A stretch of DNA of 64,000 nucleotides. Source: Linnemannia hyalina. Taxonomy: Eukaryota > Mortierellomycota > Mortierellomycetes > Mortierellales > Mortierellaceae. Below, piece after piece: positions 1 through 11,300 of this stretch (position 1 is the stretch's first letter; every line of letters starts with the position of its first letter). The translations under genes were made by a program, and so were the position numbers. Location of the stretch: positions 1,426,001-1,490,000 of the forward strand of contig JAHRHY010000005.1 in NCBI GenBank assembly GCA_019671135.1, read 5' to 3'. The notes below the pieces were generated by a model. That model saw nothing but the letters and a program-made list of their open reading frames with translations, ran no database searches and was not told where the DNA came from.

Positions 1-1683
1 GGGGTCGACTTCCACCGCCTCTCCTCCGTTCCAATCTCCAAGAATTATCTCCTACGGTGTTGTCCTTGGTTAGCTCCCCTGGATTCATACCAGGGACTCC
101 TGAAAATGAGTTGTTCGATGCTTTTAATGAATCTCAGGTTGAGGAGTTGGCTCTGACTGATTTTACAAGGAAACAAAAAGGGGAAAGAAGTGTCCACCTA
201 CAATGACCAATATTTTTTTTGCAGAGAGCAGGCAACAACATTCTGAACAAAATACTCGGCAAAATCAAGGCAGGGATCAACATGCATTCAGCTCGTTCCC
301 TTTCAGTCCTAGGACGCGCTACCATCGTCAATGCCCTTATCTTCTCCCGCCTTTGGCACCTCGCGTGGGTTACCCCATTCCCCACCTCCTTCCTATCCAA
401 AGTCAGACAGGCCATCACACGATATGTTTGCCCCTTCAAACCCACAGCATCATGGAAAGTCATCACCGCCCCTCGACACAACGGCGGTCTTGGGGTTATT
501 GATCCGGCCAAGCAGCAGCAGACGTTCCTCATCAAGCACCTTCGCAACACCACAACTACGTCAGTGTCCTGGGGAAAGACATTGTACTGGATCTTATTCT
601 CTGGAAGACGAAGTCCATCCACCGCCTATCCTTTATGCTGAACCCCCAGGAGAACCAACTCCACCAACAACTTAAACATTTCCCCCACCTTCTGCAACTA
701 GTCAAAGCGGCCAGCACACTCCCCCCGCTCAAGACACCCACCATGCATGCAGGACTTCCAGATTCGACCACTTTTCTGGAGAGCCCGCTGGAATGGTGGT
801 TCCCTTCGACGGATGACAACAACACCACCCTCACCACACGGATTGGAGACCTGTTCGCGCTGGAGATAGAGGAGAACAACAAGTTCAAGGTGGCATACAA
901 GCGCCGACTCTCCAGTAAATCGAGGCGTGTAAGAGACGACCTTCTCACACAACTTACAAGGACCAATACCCGACGGATGTCACAAGTATATCTGGACTCG
1001 ATACAGACACCACATGTTGGGGTCGTCGGAGACCGCCTGGCTCAGATGATACGCTCACTCATCCTCCTCGACAACGGCAAGACAAAGGTGACTTTAGGGA
1101 CTGCCTCCACCAGACAGATCCGACAGTACCTCTGCCTCTCCTCGACTCCCGAACCCGAACCGCCCCCGACCCACTCGTCGATGCACCCTGAATCTGGCAC
1201 CAAGTCCCAATGGCGCAAGTTTTGGAAGACCAAGGTTCCTCACAGAGCCCGCACTTTCTGGTGGCGATACAAGCGTGACATTATCCCATGTGTCACGCTT
1301 TGGGCCCACCAGTGGAAACAGGACGCTCAATGTGACGCTCAGGGATGCAAGGAAAGAAAGGCGGACAAGAACCACCATGTCTTCGGATGCAAGGACAAGT
1401 ACCTAGCATGGCAGTTCGTTTTGAGAGAATACACGGACAAGCCCACATGGTCCGACGAGGATCTCCATACTTTGCTCTCCATTAATCCCAAATACAACAT
1501 CACCCCCCCCCCCCCACACACACACACACAACTGCTGGCGTGCTGCCTCATAGGTATAAACATAGCAAACATCATCCTCTTCCTTCACAAACTCACACAG
1601 TCTTCGGAGGAAACCTCTGACTGTATCTCCATAGAAATTAAGAAGCCACAAATATAATCTTAGAAAAGCCAAAAAAAAAAAAG
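1..1683 (+). mobile_element. 3' end of a degenerate non-LTR (LINE) retrotransposon
   Basis: This is the C-terminal end of a LINE-type reverse transcriptase ORF. From about 215 the frame reads QRAGNNILNKILGKIKAG, then HSARSLSVLGRATIVNALI, the part that follows the catalytic palm. After a frameshift between about 555 and 590 the next frame continues to the stop near 1657. That frame contains a zf-RVT-like stretch (about 1210-1440: a VPHRARTFWWRY segment, then spaced Cys and His residues). An A-rich tail lies at 1671-1683, as expected for target-primed insertion. Upstream of 215 the frame holds a stop (TGA at 204) after a short open stretch I cannot assign. A C run followed by CA repeats interrupts the ORF near 1505-1530. 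The 5' part, catalytic core and target-site duplication lie outside the window. It is dead in this copy. Confidence 0.82.
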
Positions 1684-3735
1684 TGTTTGGGCTGGCAAAA
1701 GTAAAGAAGGATTGACATTTGGCCCTGGATGGTCTCTAACGGGTATAGAGAAAAAGGACAAAAGGGAAAGAGTTCACCCAGATCCCTTCCCACGCTGTAT
1801 TAAGGAAAAAGAAACAAGACACTCCATGACTTTATTTTACGAACCTCTTAATGCCCTTGAAAACTAAGAAAGGGAAGAGTGAATTGTATTGACAACTAGA
1901 GGAGTCTGCGAGCAAGTTCTGTCGGATTTGAGGACTAATATACAAAGAAAGTCGGGAAAGAGTGGGGTTTTATACGTGTCCGTCCTGGTGAGTAACAATG
2001 AGTTGCCACCATATCTTTGATCATTGAAAAACGCGTTTGTCTTGGATGTTCGCGTCAAAGGGATCCAAGCAGTTTCCCCTTGCCTCAATCAGAACGCGTC
2101 CCATCCTGTCTATCAGTCGCGTAACATCGTATGCAATCAAGTGTTACTCATCTTTAATTGAACAACATGAAAACTGACACACACACTACACACAGACACA
2201 CATTTCCAAGTACCAACACAATAAACACGATAACAAAAAAATCATAATGTATTAGGAGAAAAGGAAGACACAACACCATGTATTTGATTTGCGCTCCCCC
2301 ACAAACCCTTTTTTAGCGCTCACCATGACAACCGATGTTCCTATCGTTTCTGCTCACGTCCTTTATGGCAGCGTCGCCGTGGCGGCATAGGCCAATAATA
2401 CCTTGATAACCTCGAGACGAGAGGACGATGTTGATATCTCAGATAGCCCATTCAGAGATTGAAGAATCTACTACAATATTTACGATCGATCTGATTGATT
2501 CTTTTTTCTTGCGCTCTGCTGGCATGCAGCAACAACCAGTACCTTTTTGCTTCTCCAATAAGCTTCCAGTCCGCATGTTTCACAATAACTCAACTAACAA
2601 TACGACAGGCTCACGGGTCGTATCTCGCGTTTCGCCATGCAATCGGATCCTGGAATCCTTGACACTCCTTCTGGGGGATATGGTGGGAGTTGATCCGATA
2701 ACCGTTGCCGACGATTATGTTGTAGAAAGACTTTGTTTGCCAGAGTTTGTTGATATGAAAATATCTTGCCGTGGATAATCCATCCTAGCAGCAAAGCCTG
2801 TTTTCCGCTGTCCTATTGCATTACATGGACCATTTTTGCTCCTGCCAGTAACGGAGGTGTTTGGCGGTTAAAAATTGTAATTTATTTATTGTAAACAAAG
2901 TAGCTTCTTACCATTTTGCTCAAATCTTAGAGTAGCCGTGTGATGAGACTTGTGAGTCCGTTGTAATTGCGACCACAGTATGACGAATGAAAGAAATGCG
3001 CTAGAAATGACATTATGCTGGAACTCAAAGGCGAAGATACAGGTAAGAGGCAGATCCATTCGGACATGTGCTCGAATACTTTTATAAGTCTCGGGCGGTG
3101 ATTACGAGTATACTGCGAGCCAGGGCTGTCGCGAAACTCTTTGCAAATGGTGGATTCGCCGGTGTGCATTCTCTTGAGATGTTTTGGCCCAGTCCCCGCA
3201 TGCTCGATACGATTTGGACAGCTTTTCACCCTTCATCCATTTGACCATTGAGAAGGATCATACGCTGTTTGTCAATCCTGATTCTTGATTGTTGACCTGT
3301 CGATAAAGCCCCCCTCCCCTGCAGCACGAATACATCGAATTGATAACCGTCCTAGAGGTGTTTGTTTGAATGTATCGGCAACACGGATAAGTGATTTTGA
3401 AAACCTCGGTCTCGTTTGTGCACTCATACTTGTGGAGATGTCGATGGCGTCAAGCCACATGTGTCGTTTGATTTTTCGCCGCGCCAAATGCGATCAGACT
3501 TCCGTCATCCTACAGAAGAAGGACACTGTGTCCCTCCGGATAACGAGTCTAGTGCTGCTGTGAACCTTTGATAGCGGCGGTCGAATAGAGGTGGTGGATG
3601 TCTTTGGTCGATGCCGAAAAACTGCGCCGCCAGGTTTGTTCATCGTTTGGCGTTCTGGACGATGTCGACGTTCGTGTTGCTGAGTCGGGCTACTTTTTTT
3701 TTCTGCTTGTGAACCGGTGATCACACCCGGAGACA
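1684..3735. other. Intergenic, no supported gene
   Basis: I see no conserved gene here. One plus-strand stretch (3050-3244) is open for about 64 codons without an ATG and contains protein-like text (KLFANGGFAGVHSLEMFW). A minus-strand stretch opposite it (3229-2927) is also open. Neither matches a family I know. They could be remnants of a decayed gene or chance. The sequence is AT-richer than the neighbouring genes. Confidence 0.5.
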
Positions 3736-4306
3736 TCACATTGGCGCTTTTGGAGTGGTTGGTCGTACAAGAAGGGCGGATATATCAAATGGCTTTGTGA
3801 GTCTACTGTTTTGCTGACCAAGACGATATATCTTTTTGTTGGTATGTTGAAACGACTTTGGCATGTTGAGAACTAAGAAGGTGAAAAGGTCACAGGTCAG
3901 GACAGCGATTTTGAATGAATGACAGGAATACCGAACGCAATTGAAGAAAAAAATGACGAAGAAAAGCCATCGACATGGATGAGTACTCACCCTGTACGTC
4001 GGATAGTGCGAACTGTTCTTTGGATTTTGCCGTTGGCGGATATGAACGACTACTAGATCGATACGACCATGTATTCGTAATGTTGGCAGGAAACGGACGA
4101 TGGGTGGATGTGGTGCTCAGGAGGTTAGAAATGGGCAAAAGGAAGGCCAATGCGTTGAATACGCAAGAAAAAGGAAGGCAAAGAAGGCAAGAAAAAAATC
4201 TCTCCCCTTCCCTTTGTTTTGACCTGCATGCATGCATGCATGGAAGAGCCTGTATCATTGTGTGCGATAGATGGACCGCCGACAGATGCAAGTGACTATG
4301 GGTCAT
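3736..4306 (-). CDS. Doubtful small two- or three-exon gene
   Basis: Not recognised. Two minus-strand exons join in frame: one ends at 3991 with a good G|GTGAGT donor, the next runs 3872-3736 after a TTCTTAG acceptor. The joined C-terminus reads LSDVQ|VLNMPKSFQ and ends KPFDISALLVRPTTPKAPM. Reading back from 3991 the frame is open to an ATG at 4306 (150 residues). A branch-point-like CTAAC followed by CTCCTGAG at 4116 suggests that exon could instead start at 4115, with a further upstream exon. The segment after 4115 is rich in R, S, T and P, like a mitochondrial presequence, but this is weak. No domain can be named. Confidence 0.3.
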
Positions 4307-4786
4307 GAGGGTCAGGGCAGATCGACCGTCCAAAAACACTGATCCTACTTAAAAGGCATGCACGCCTTTTCTCGGCTCCTTTCCTTTGGACCAATAATCA
4401 AAAGCGAATACCACTTCTGTGAACTCAATGTAGCCCCTTGAAGATGTATTACTCAGAGAAAGATAGTCGATGTTCTCCCTTCATATCCTTAAATGTAGAG
4501 AATGAACCGTGGTCCTCTCCTTTTTGTTGCTGTTGCAAATCGCAGACTCTTTCTGGCGCTATTACACGAGAACCACATTTCACGATGTTTGTTATTTCGA
4601 TAACCCTGGGTATGATGTTTATTTTTTTTTCCTCGTCCAAAGTCAGAACAGAATATAATACTAAACAGCTGTTGAATTGAATTGAAAGAAAAGTGGGAAG
4701 GAGCGAATGATGGAAGAGTGAAGTGTGCGAGATGAGCCGTGTATAGATGCTGATGCTGTTGCTGTTGCGAAGTCGAAACGGCTTCT
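4307..4786. other. Intergenic
   Basis: This separates the doubtful small gene from the 3' end of the tau-like gene. It holds a CAACAGCAACAGCAA-type microsatellite at the tau-like C-terminus and its 3' flank, and AT-rich DNA, but nothing I can assign. Confidence 0.4.
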
Positions 4787-6398
4787 CTACTGTTGCTGTT
4801 GTGGCGATTCCACTAGATCGAGTTCCTCTACTGCCTCAGTAACCTCCTCCAGAACAGAGAGAATGTTTTTGGGTGGCTCAAAATCCTCCTGGTCAGCCTC
4901 TGAGTAGATGACGCTGGCTTCGATGTCCTCCTCTCTTTTCTCTTGGATCGATGTATCAAACGACATCTCGCTTGACTGGTAAAACTGCACAATGTTGATC
5001 TCCTTGGCAATCTTTGACTACAGTCAGGAAACAAAGAAAATGAAAGTAAAGAGAGTATCAATTAGAGACAGACGCAGGCGTAATATCACGTAACATGAGA
5101 TTGTGCTCTCAAGGCAAAAAAAGTCATTGCGCATCAGTTCACATCCAGTCATCCACGATTGTAATTGGAGTGGGAAAAAACACACGCACCCACACCCGCA
5201 CCCACATCCCCAATTGGAAAACCACATATTACAAAATGAATGAGCATTACATAATGGTCCAGACACACCATCCATCCCGACTTACCTGCGCCTGTTCCCG
5301 GAAACTCAGCTTTTCGCTAAAGACCTTGAGATTGCCACCTTGGGGCGAATGGTTGATGTACTCCATACTGCCGACCTTGGACTGCACCTTGGGGGCATTC
5401 AACTTCTCGTTAAAGATCTTGAGGTTGCCGCCCTGGGGTGTGTGGCTGATGTTTTCCATACTACCAACCTTGGAGGTGACCTTGGAATAGTCGACCTTCT
5501 TGGAAGCAGGGATCTTGAAAGACGATCGTCGTCCGGTACTGCTGGTGGGACTGGTGGGTGCTGCGCTTGTTGAGGATGTGGACGACATGGCACTGGGTGA
5601 GCGAGAACGACCATTGCCCTCATCGGCACTAGAATCGCGGCTATTGGGTCGTCCTCGAGCAGCATAGTTGACGTTCTCGAAGGTACCGACCTTGGATTTC
5701 ACATGATCGTATGAGGTCTTTTGGGTTGGGATAATATGTTTTGAGAGTCGGCGAGTTGGGCTGGTGGGGGACATGGGGGAACTCGTCACGGGCACCGAAG
5801 ATGTGGAGCTTCGTCGAGAGTGTGGGGGAGAACGCGGTGTGCCTACCGTGGCCGCTTGTGTGGCAGCGCTAATGGCCGACGAGGCCGCTGTCCTGATTGA
5901 GGTAATTGTGGCGGAAGAGCGACGTGAAGAAGGAGGCGAGAGTGCTCGTTGCGGCTGCGAACTGGAGTGGGTAGTGGCGGTTGACTGACTTGCCCTTGAC
6001 GAAGGGGTATGCGAGAACCCAGTGGTGATAACAGTTGGTCGTTTGGTTGTAGGAACTGCAACTCCGGGAGAGGGAAGTGTAGGGGCATCCGTATTGGCAG
6101 GTGCCTCAGGGGTGGGTACGGCCATTTTGGCGTCGACCTTGCTCTTTACGTGTGAGAAGTCGGACTTGAACGACTGGATCTTTTTCTCGGAGGGTTTTGG
6201 TCTGTAGTTGATGGCGTCCATGGATCCTACCTTGGATTGGACACCTGAAAAGCGCCGGTTGGGGACCGGTTTCTGAGTGGGCGAGGTTGGAGAGACAATG
6301 TTTGTGGTGGTGCGAAACGAGTCGCGTGTGGCTCTTCGCTCAACTTTGACATGAGGAGCTGCAGGGACGGACTGAGGGGATGTCGAGACTGAAGTCAT
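4787..6398 (-). CDS. Tau/MAP2-like microtubule-binding repeat protein
   Basis: Two exons, 6398-5286 and 5017-4787, with a GTAAGT donor and a CTGTAG acceptor in phase 0, give 447 residues. The protein is Ser/Pro/Thr-rich and basic with no catalytic domain. Five copies of a tubulin-binding repeat core are visible: VQSKVGSMDAIN (about 53), HVKSKVDAKM (about 83), HVKSKVGTFENVN (about 232), KVTSKVGSMENIS (about 306) and KVQSKVGSMEYIN (about 337). The last two have the tau spacing with PQGG in place of PGGG, followed by NLKIFNEKL and NLKVFSEKL. The end, SFREQAQ|SKIAKEIN, mirrors the tau sequence after repeat 4. An acidic tail follows (residues about 385-440). By family knowledge these repeats bind and stabilise microtubules. 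The role in this fungus is inference. Many SP/TP sites upstream of the repeats could be kinase targets. Confidence 0.85.
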
Positions 6399-7010
6399 TA
6401 CTGAGGTGTCGATTTGTTGAGAAGTAATGAGAAAAAGAATAGGAGAGTGGGGTGGGGTGAAGTGGGGAAAGAAAGAAAAAGAGGAAAAGAAGAGCGAAGA
6501 GCGAAGAGAAGAGAGGAATTGAGAGAACTAACAGGGTAGACAGGGTAGGGGGCTCTTTTTGGTGCGTGGTGGTTGCAAAAGAAATAACAAAATAATGAGA
6601 GGCTGAGAGCGACGACGAATAAGGGTGGGGAAGTTCAGGCCAAGGCAATTGACAGACAATTGGGACAAGGAAGAGGGTGGAAGAGATGAGAAAGGTAAGG
6701 GTGGTTCAGACAGGCAGACAGGCAGACAGGCTGGGCATGGAATTGGAAAAGGGGTGGAAGTGGCAAGGGACCGAGCGGGTTTTTCATTCCTCCTATTTCC
6801 AGTTGTCACTTGTGATGGAAGAAAGATAGAGGCACGCTGCAGGTGGAAATAGCCATGCTGCAGGGAGGATAGCATGTGGGAAAAACATTAAAGGGAGGGC
6901 AAAGCAAGATGGGTGATGTTGTTGAGGGGTAGAGAAGGGATTGGAGGATAGGAAGAGATGAGACAGAGAGAACAGGGAGAAAGAGGGGAAGGAGTAGGAA
7001 GGTAGAAAAG
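6399..7010 (-). promoter_or_regulatory. Pyrimidine-rich upstream region of the tau-like gene
   Basis: The plus strand is strongly GA-rich (for example 6440-6530 and 6650-6720), so the coding strand is CT-rich immediately upstream of the ATG at 6398. The same asymmetry precedes several genes in this window. It probably covers the core promoter and 5' UTR. No TATA box or defined operator can be pointed to. Confidence 0.35.
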
Positions 7011-7959
7011 GAGAGACGCGCATCAGTCATCATCATTTGGGTGGGGACATGTTCTTGTTGTTGCCTTCCTGTCCCTGCATGTGTTAACAAGTAGGACCTT
7101 CCTACCCCTTGACCCTTGCTTGACAGATGGGAATAAGAAGGGAGAAAGAAAAATGAAATTGGCCCAAGCCATGTCATCCCAGCTTAGTTATGAACAGACC
7201 AATCGAATCGATCGAAATCTGCCCATGGCCAGCCACCTTCAGCATGCAAAATACATTGGAGTATTCTCCTCGGAGAAGAGAAAGAAGGAAAAGCACACGC
7301 CGGGTAATCTGCGATGGCCTGGTTGCTATCACTAATGCACCATACATGAACATCGATATTACATACCCATTTTTATTCCTGCTTGCTTCCTAGGAGGCAA
7401 GAAAGAAGAAAAGGGCGCCTTCGGAAAGTGAGAGTAAGCAATGGTGTCCGGACAAGGGGCCTTTGACTTTCGTTGTGTTTATCAATTTTTTGGCATAAGC
7501 CCGTTGGGATGATGTCCACAAGCGTACAAGAGGAAATCGATTTTGGAATTGCGATAGCATGGCTCATATAAAAACATAAACAAAAGGCTGAATGACAGAC
7601 GCGAAGACGGTCCGCGGAAGAAATCTTAAATCATAAAAACAATAGCCGATGCATGTACTTTGTTCCTTGTTTGTGTGCAAAAGATAACTATGCCACACCA
7701 CTCATCGACCGAGGAAATGCAGCATTCGATGGACTTCCGCGCTGTTTATCGTCTTTGCACCTTGTTCCCTGTTTAATATTGTTGTCTTTGCTGACGCTAC
7801 TTCGCCGGCTGGGTTCTTTCGTTCATTCGCTTTATTCCCAGGTCTCTGATCCCGCTGGCCCATCCTCCTTCCTATCTTGGTCTTTATTAGGTTCTCCTGG
7901 TGAAGAGAAAGTAAAAAAAGGCATAAATACACCTCTTTTTCAGTCCTCGCCATTTACTT
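7011..7959. other. Intergenic between divergent genes
   Basis: This is the middle of the divergent region between the tau-like gene (minus) and the cyclin (plus). Short open frames exist on both strands, but none shows a domain, a convincing splice pattern or codon bias. No RNA gene was seen. Confidence 0.4.
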
Positions 7960-8377
7960 TGCTTTTCTTTCTTTCTTTCTTCTGGCTTTGAACTGTCCTT
8001 CCTTCTCTCTATTTTCATCTCGTGTTCGACTTCTTTTATTCTCTTTTACTTCTTCGTATCGATAACCTCCTCTCATTTCACTCTTACTCTTCGTTACTAC
8101 ATCCACAACAGGCAATCCTATCCTCCACCTTCTACTAATCGACATACCCAATTGCAACCATCCCAAATTTTTACTATCACATCCACTTCGTCGAGGCATC
8201 TTTCGTTCTTGCATAGTCTATCTATCCCTTCACACGCGCGCACTCTCTGGCCTTATCATCCTTACTTCTCTCGCTCTCTCTACTACCACTCTATTCGCAC
8301 CTAATCATCCTCTTGCACCAATATATATTTTTGTTACTCTTTCACCAACAATTCTTGTACATCAAAACGCCAAAGGC
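7960..8377 (+). promoter_or_regulatory. CT-rich 5' leader of the cyclin gene
   Basis: A long pyrimidine-rich stretch (TTTCTTTCTTTCTT at about 7965, then TCTCGCTCTCTCTAC near 8270) runs up to CCAAAGGCATGAGC at the start codon. CT-rich leaders of this kind are common at fungal promoters. The boundaries are approximate. Confidence 0.35.
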
Positions 8378-11300
8378 ATGAGCTACCGTCAACACTACAA
8401 CTCCACCGCCACGACCAACAACACTAGCAACAGCAACAGCACTTGCGGCAATTACTCCACACCATCCAGTTGCAGGACACAATACGGAACACCTTACCAG
8501 GTAGTCGACCTCGCCACCCCTTCCTCTCCTATTCAGCGAACGCCTTCTCTCTCCTCCTGGACATTCAGCGACAATAGCTTCTCCAGTCCCACCCCCTCAT
8601 TCTCTCGATCTCCCACTATGCCCGCCCTTCCCACCCCAACTCTGTCGACGAGCTATCGGGACCCTCTTCGGTCAGTCCATGGAAGTCCCAGAGTGGCCAA
8701 AATCGATCACCGTCCTCTGCACTACCAGCAACACCACACCCACCAGCAACATGAGAGCTCTTCTGAAACAGCCATTCCATACAACCGTCGACGATCATCT
8801 TCATCGAGTCTTCAGCAACAACCCCTTTACGATACCACAAACACGAATAATACCAATGTCAACACAATCTATGAAGATCCGTTAGCAAATAACCATCGCT
8901 GGCAATCGAGTCCATCACCTCCTTCGTCACCAAGAGGGCGTTACGGCAAAAACAGCGCTGCTTCCCCTCGAAGAATCTCTCTTGCAACTTCTCCGCGGAG
9001 CAACGGTCGTTTGCCCTCCCTATTTGACCGAATCAAAGCTGCACTGGAGGCGCCTAAACGCCCAACCATCAATACTTCCCCTCTCCCACCTATAAAAACG
9101 AACCTTAACCTGGCGCAATCGAGTGAGCAAGACGGCCTCGCAGGATGCTCCTTGCCAACCACAACAACTACCATGACCACCATGCCCTCTTCTCATCTGC
9201 ACTCGAATTTCACGGACGGCGACCTGTTAGATGAAACAAATGACTTGCTTTCATTTTGGTGTCCTTCAGTGGTGACAAAGCCTACGCTGTTTGGCATCCC
9301 CTGCACAGAGGCCAGCCAGAAAGCATACTCGAGACACTCGTCTGATGTGAAGACGAGTTTCCAGAGACTCCAATTGGAGGACTGCGGCGCGGTCGAGAAC
9401 AGGACAATAGGTAATTTCAAAAGCCAAGTAATTATGATTTGCACAGATCTGGCCCAATGTTCCATTAGAGGCGAGAGAAGGGGGGAGAAAAGAATAAGAG
9501 GTGGTGAATTATTGACGGGGAAGACGGGACGCGAGGTGAGGGGGATGCGATGCTTCTTTTTCGGCGCAGAGCGGGCTAGTCTGTGGCACGTGTGCATTCA
9601 TCGATGCAGATGGTGCTTCTCTTGCTTGACTCCCCTGCACCCTTTTTCAATTATTAATATTTACTATTTCTCGGTCGTTGCAGGTTTGTCCATATCATTT
9701 GTTTTGTTATTTGTTTGCCTCATCCTCCTTCTTTCCTTTTCTTCTGTGGCATCCTTTGTGAAAAAAAAAGGATTCCTGCATTTGCAGAAAGGGACAAGTG
9801 AAGATTGAGCATTTTTTTTTGTTTATTTACGCCTGCACCTCAGCCCTGGAAGGCTTGTTTATTTGGTCCACTGTCCACCATGCGCTTCCTGTTCGCACCA
9901 TTCGTTATTTCTATTTTGGATGGAGTAGGAGCGTGTCGTGGATGCGTTTGTGTGGGTATGCGTGCATATGCGTGAGTGAGTAAGGAGTGTGGGCGGGGTG
10001 CATCTGACTATCGACGTGCATCCTATCCCATCAAGATCCATATAGAGGCTGGGCTGTGCTCTCTTTTCTTTTTCTTTCTTTGCCACAACACAACAACCCC
10101 ATCAAATATGATTTTTTTTGGTCCATTGCCCCTCGGACCTTTCATTCCCCCCTTCGCCACCCTTTGTACGCTCATTGTTTGCGCGCTTTGTACCTGTCAT
10201 TTTTCTTGGCCCTGCAGGGAAAGGAAGGCAAAGGAATGAACAATGACGAGGAGACGCATGTTTTTGTTTACTGTCTAATGCATACAAGAGGTCCAAAAGA
10301 GTTGGAGATCCATCCATCCGACAGACAAAGTTAAAGAATAGAATAACTTACTCTTTTTTTCTTTTTATTCTGTCTATTGATAGCCTTTTCTACGCACCTG
10401 ACGATCTCGCGTTGGGAACCCATGCCCCCCTCCACTACAACCAACACTGCAGCCACAACCTCAATCAAAACTACAATTGTCCCTTCTACCTCGCCATCGA
10501 CCACCTCCTCTTCTTCCTCCGCGTCGACTCTTCCCAATTCTGCCGAGGAGAACACCTTGGGTTCCGGATCGACTTCAGAGCAACAACAAACACAAGCACA
10601 AGCACAGACAATACATGGATCACACAGCGCAGTATCAGCGCCCCTTGAACAGACCCCCCTTCAGCCTGAGAGGGACAACCCAGTCTACGCAGCCCGACTC
10701 ATCTCCCTGGCTAATTATATCCGCCACATCATCTCCCTCAGTTCGGGAAACTCTCCGTTGCACTCGCAGTCGACTCTTGTCCAGCAGCGACTCATATTTG
10801 CCCAACGTCAACAGCAGCAACTTCTTCAACAGCAGAGGCAACAACAAAAGCTCCAGGAGAGTCGACCCCCTTGGACAACAGCCAACAGACCCCAACAGGA
10901 CTCGGTCTCGCTCCCTTCCCCGCTCTCTGCTGGGTCTGGACCTATGAAGAACAACTCACTTTCTACGCGGAAACATCGTCAAACGTCGGAGTACCACAAC
11001 CACGCCGCACGCAGACAACTTCACCATCAGCAACAAGTTCAATCTTCTGCTTCAACTCAGGATGCACAAAATTTCCTTCAGCGCCCAGACTCTATAGAGG
11101 CCTTGCCAAGCCCGACTTCGCCCATCTTGCAAGTCGGTCGTCGATCATCCCAACCACAACAACAACAGTCGCATAATTCAGGAAACGAGCAGTCGGCCGC
11201 AGCAACAGCAGTGTCATCATCGTCAGGAGGATCGAAATTGGTTTTCACTTTGCCAAAGGTGTCCTTTCCCAACCTGACCCTGACCTTGGCTCTCATTTAT

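Noticed and set aside
4787..5017. Tau-like 3' exon as a separate small gene
   Set aside because: The acceptor, phase and FREQAQ|SKIAKE continuity with the repeat exon show it is the last exon of the same gene.
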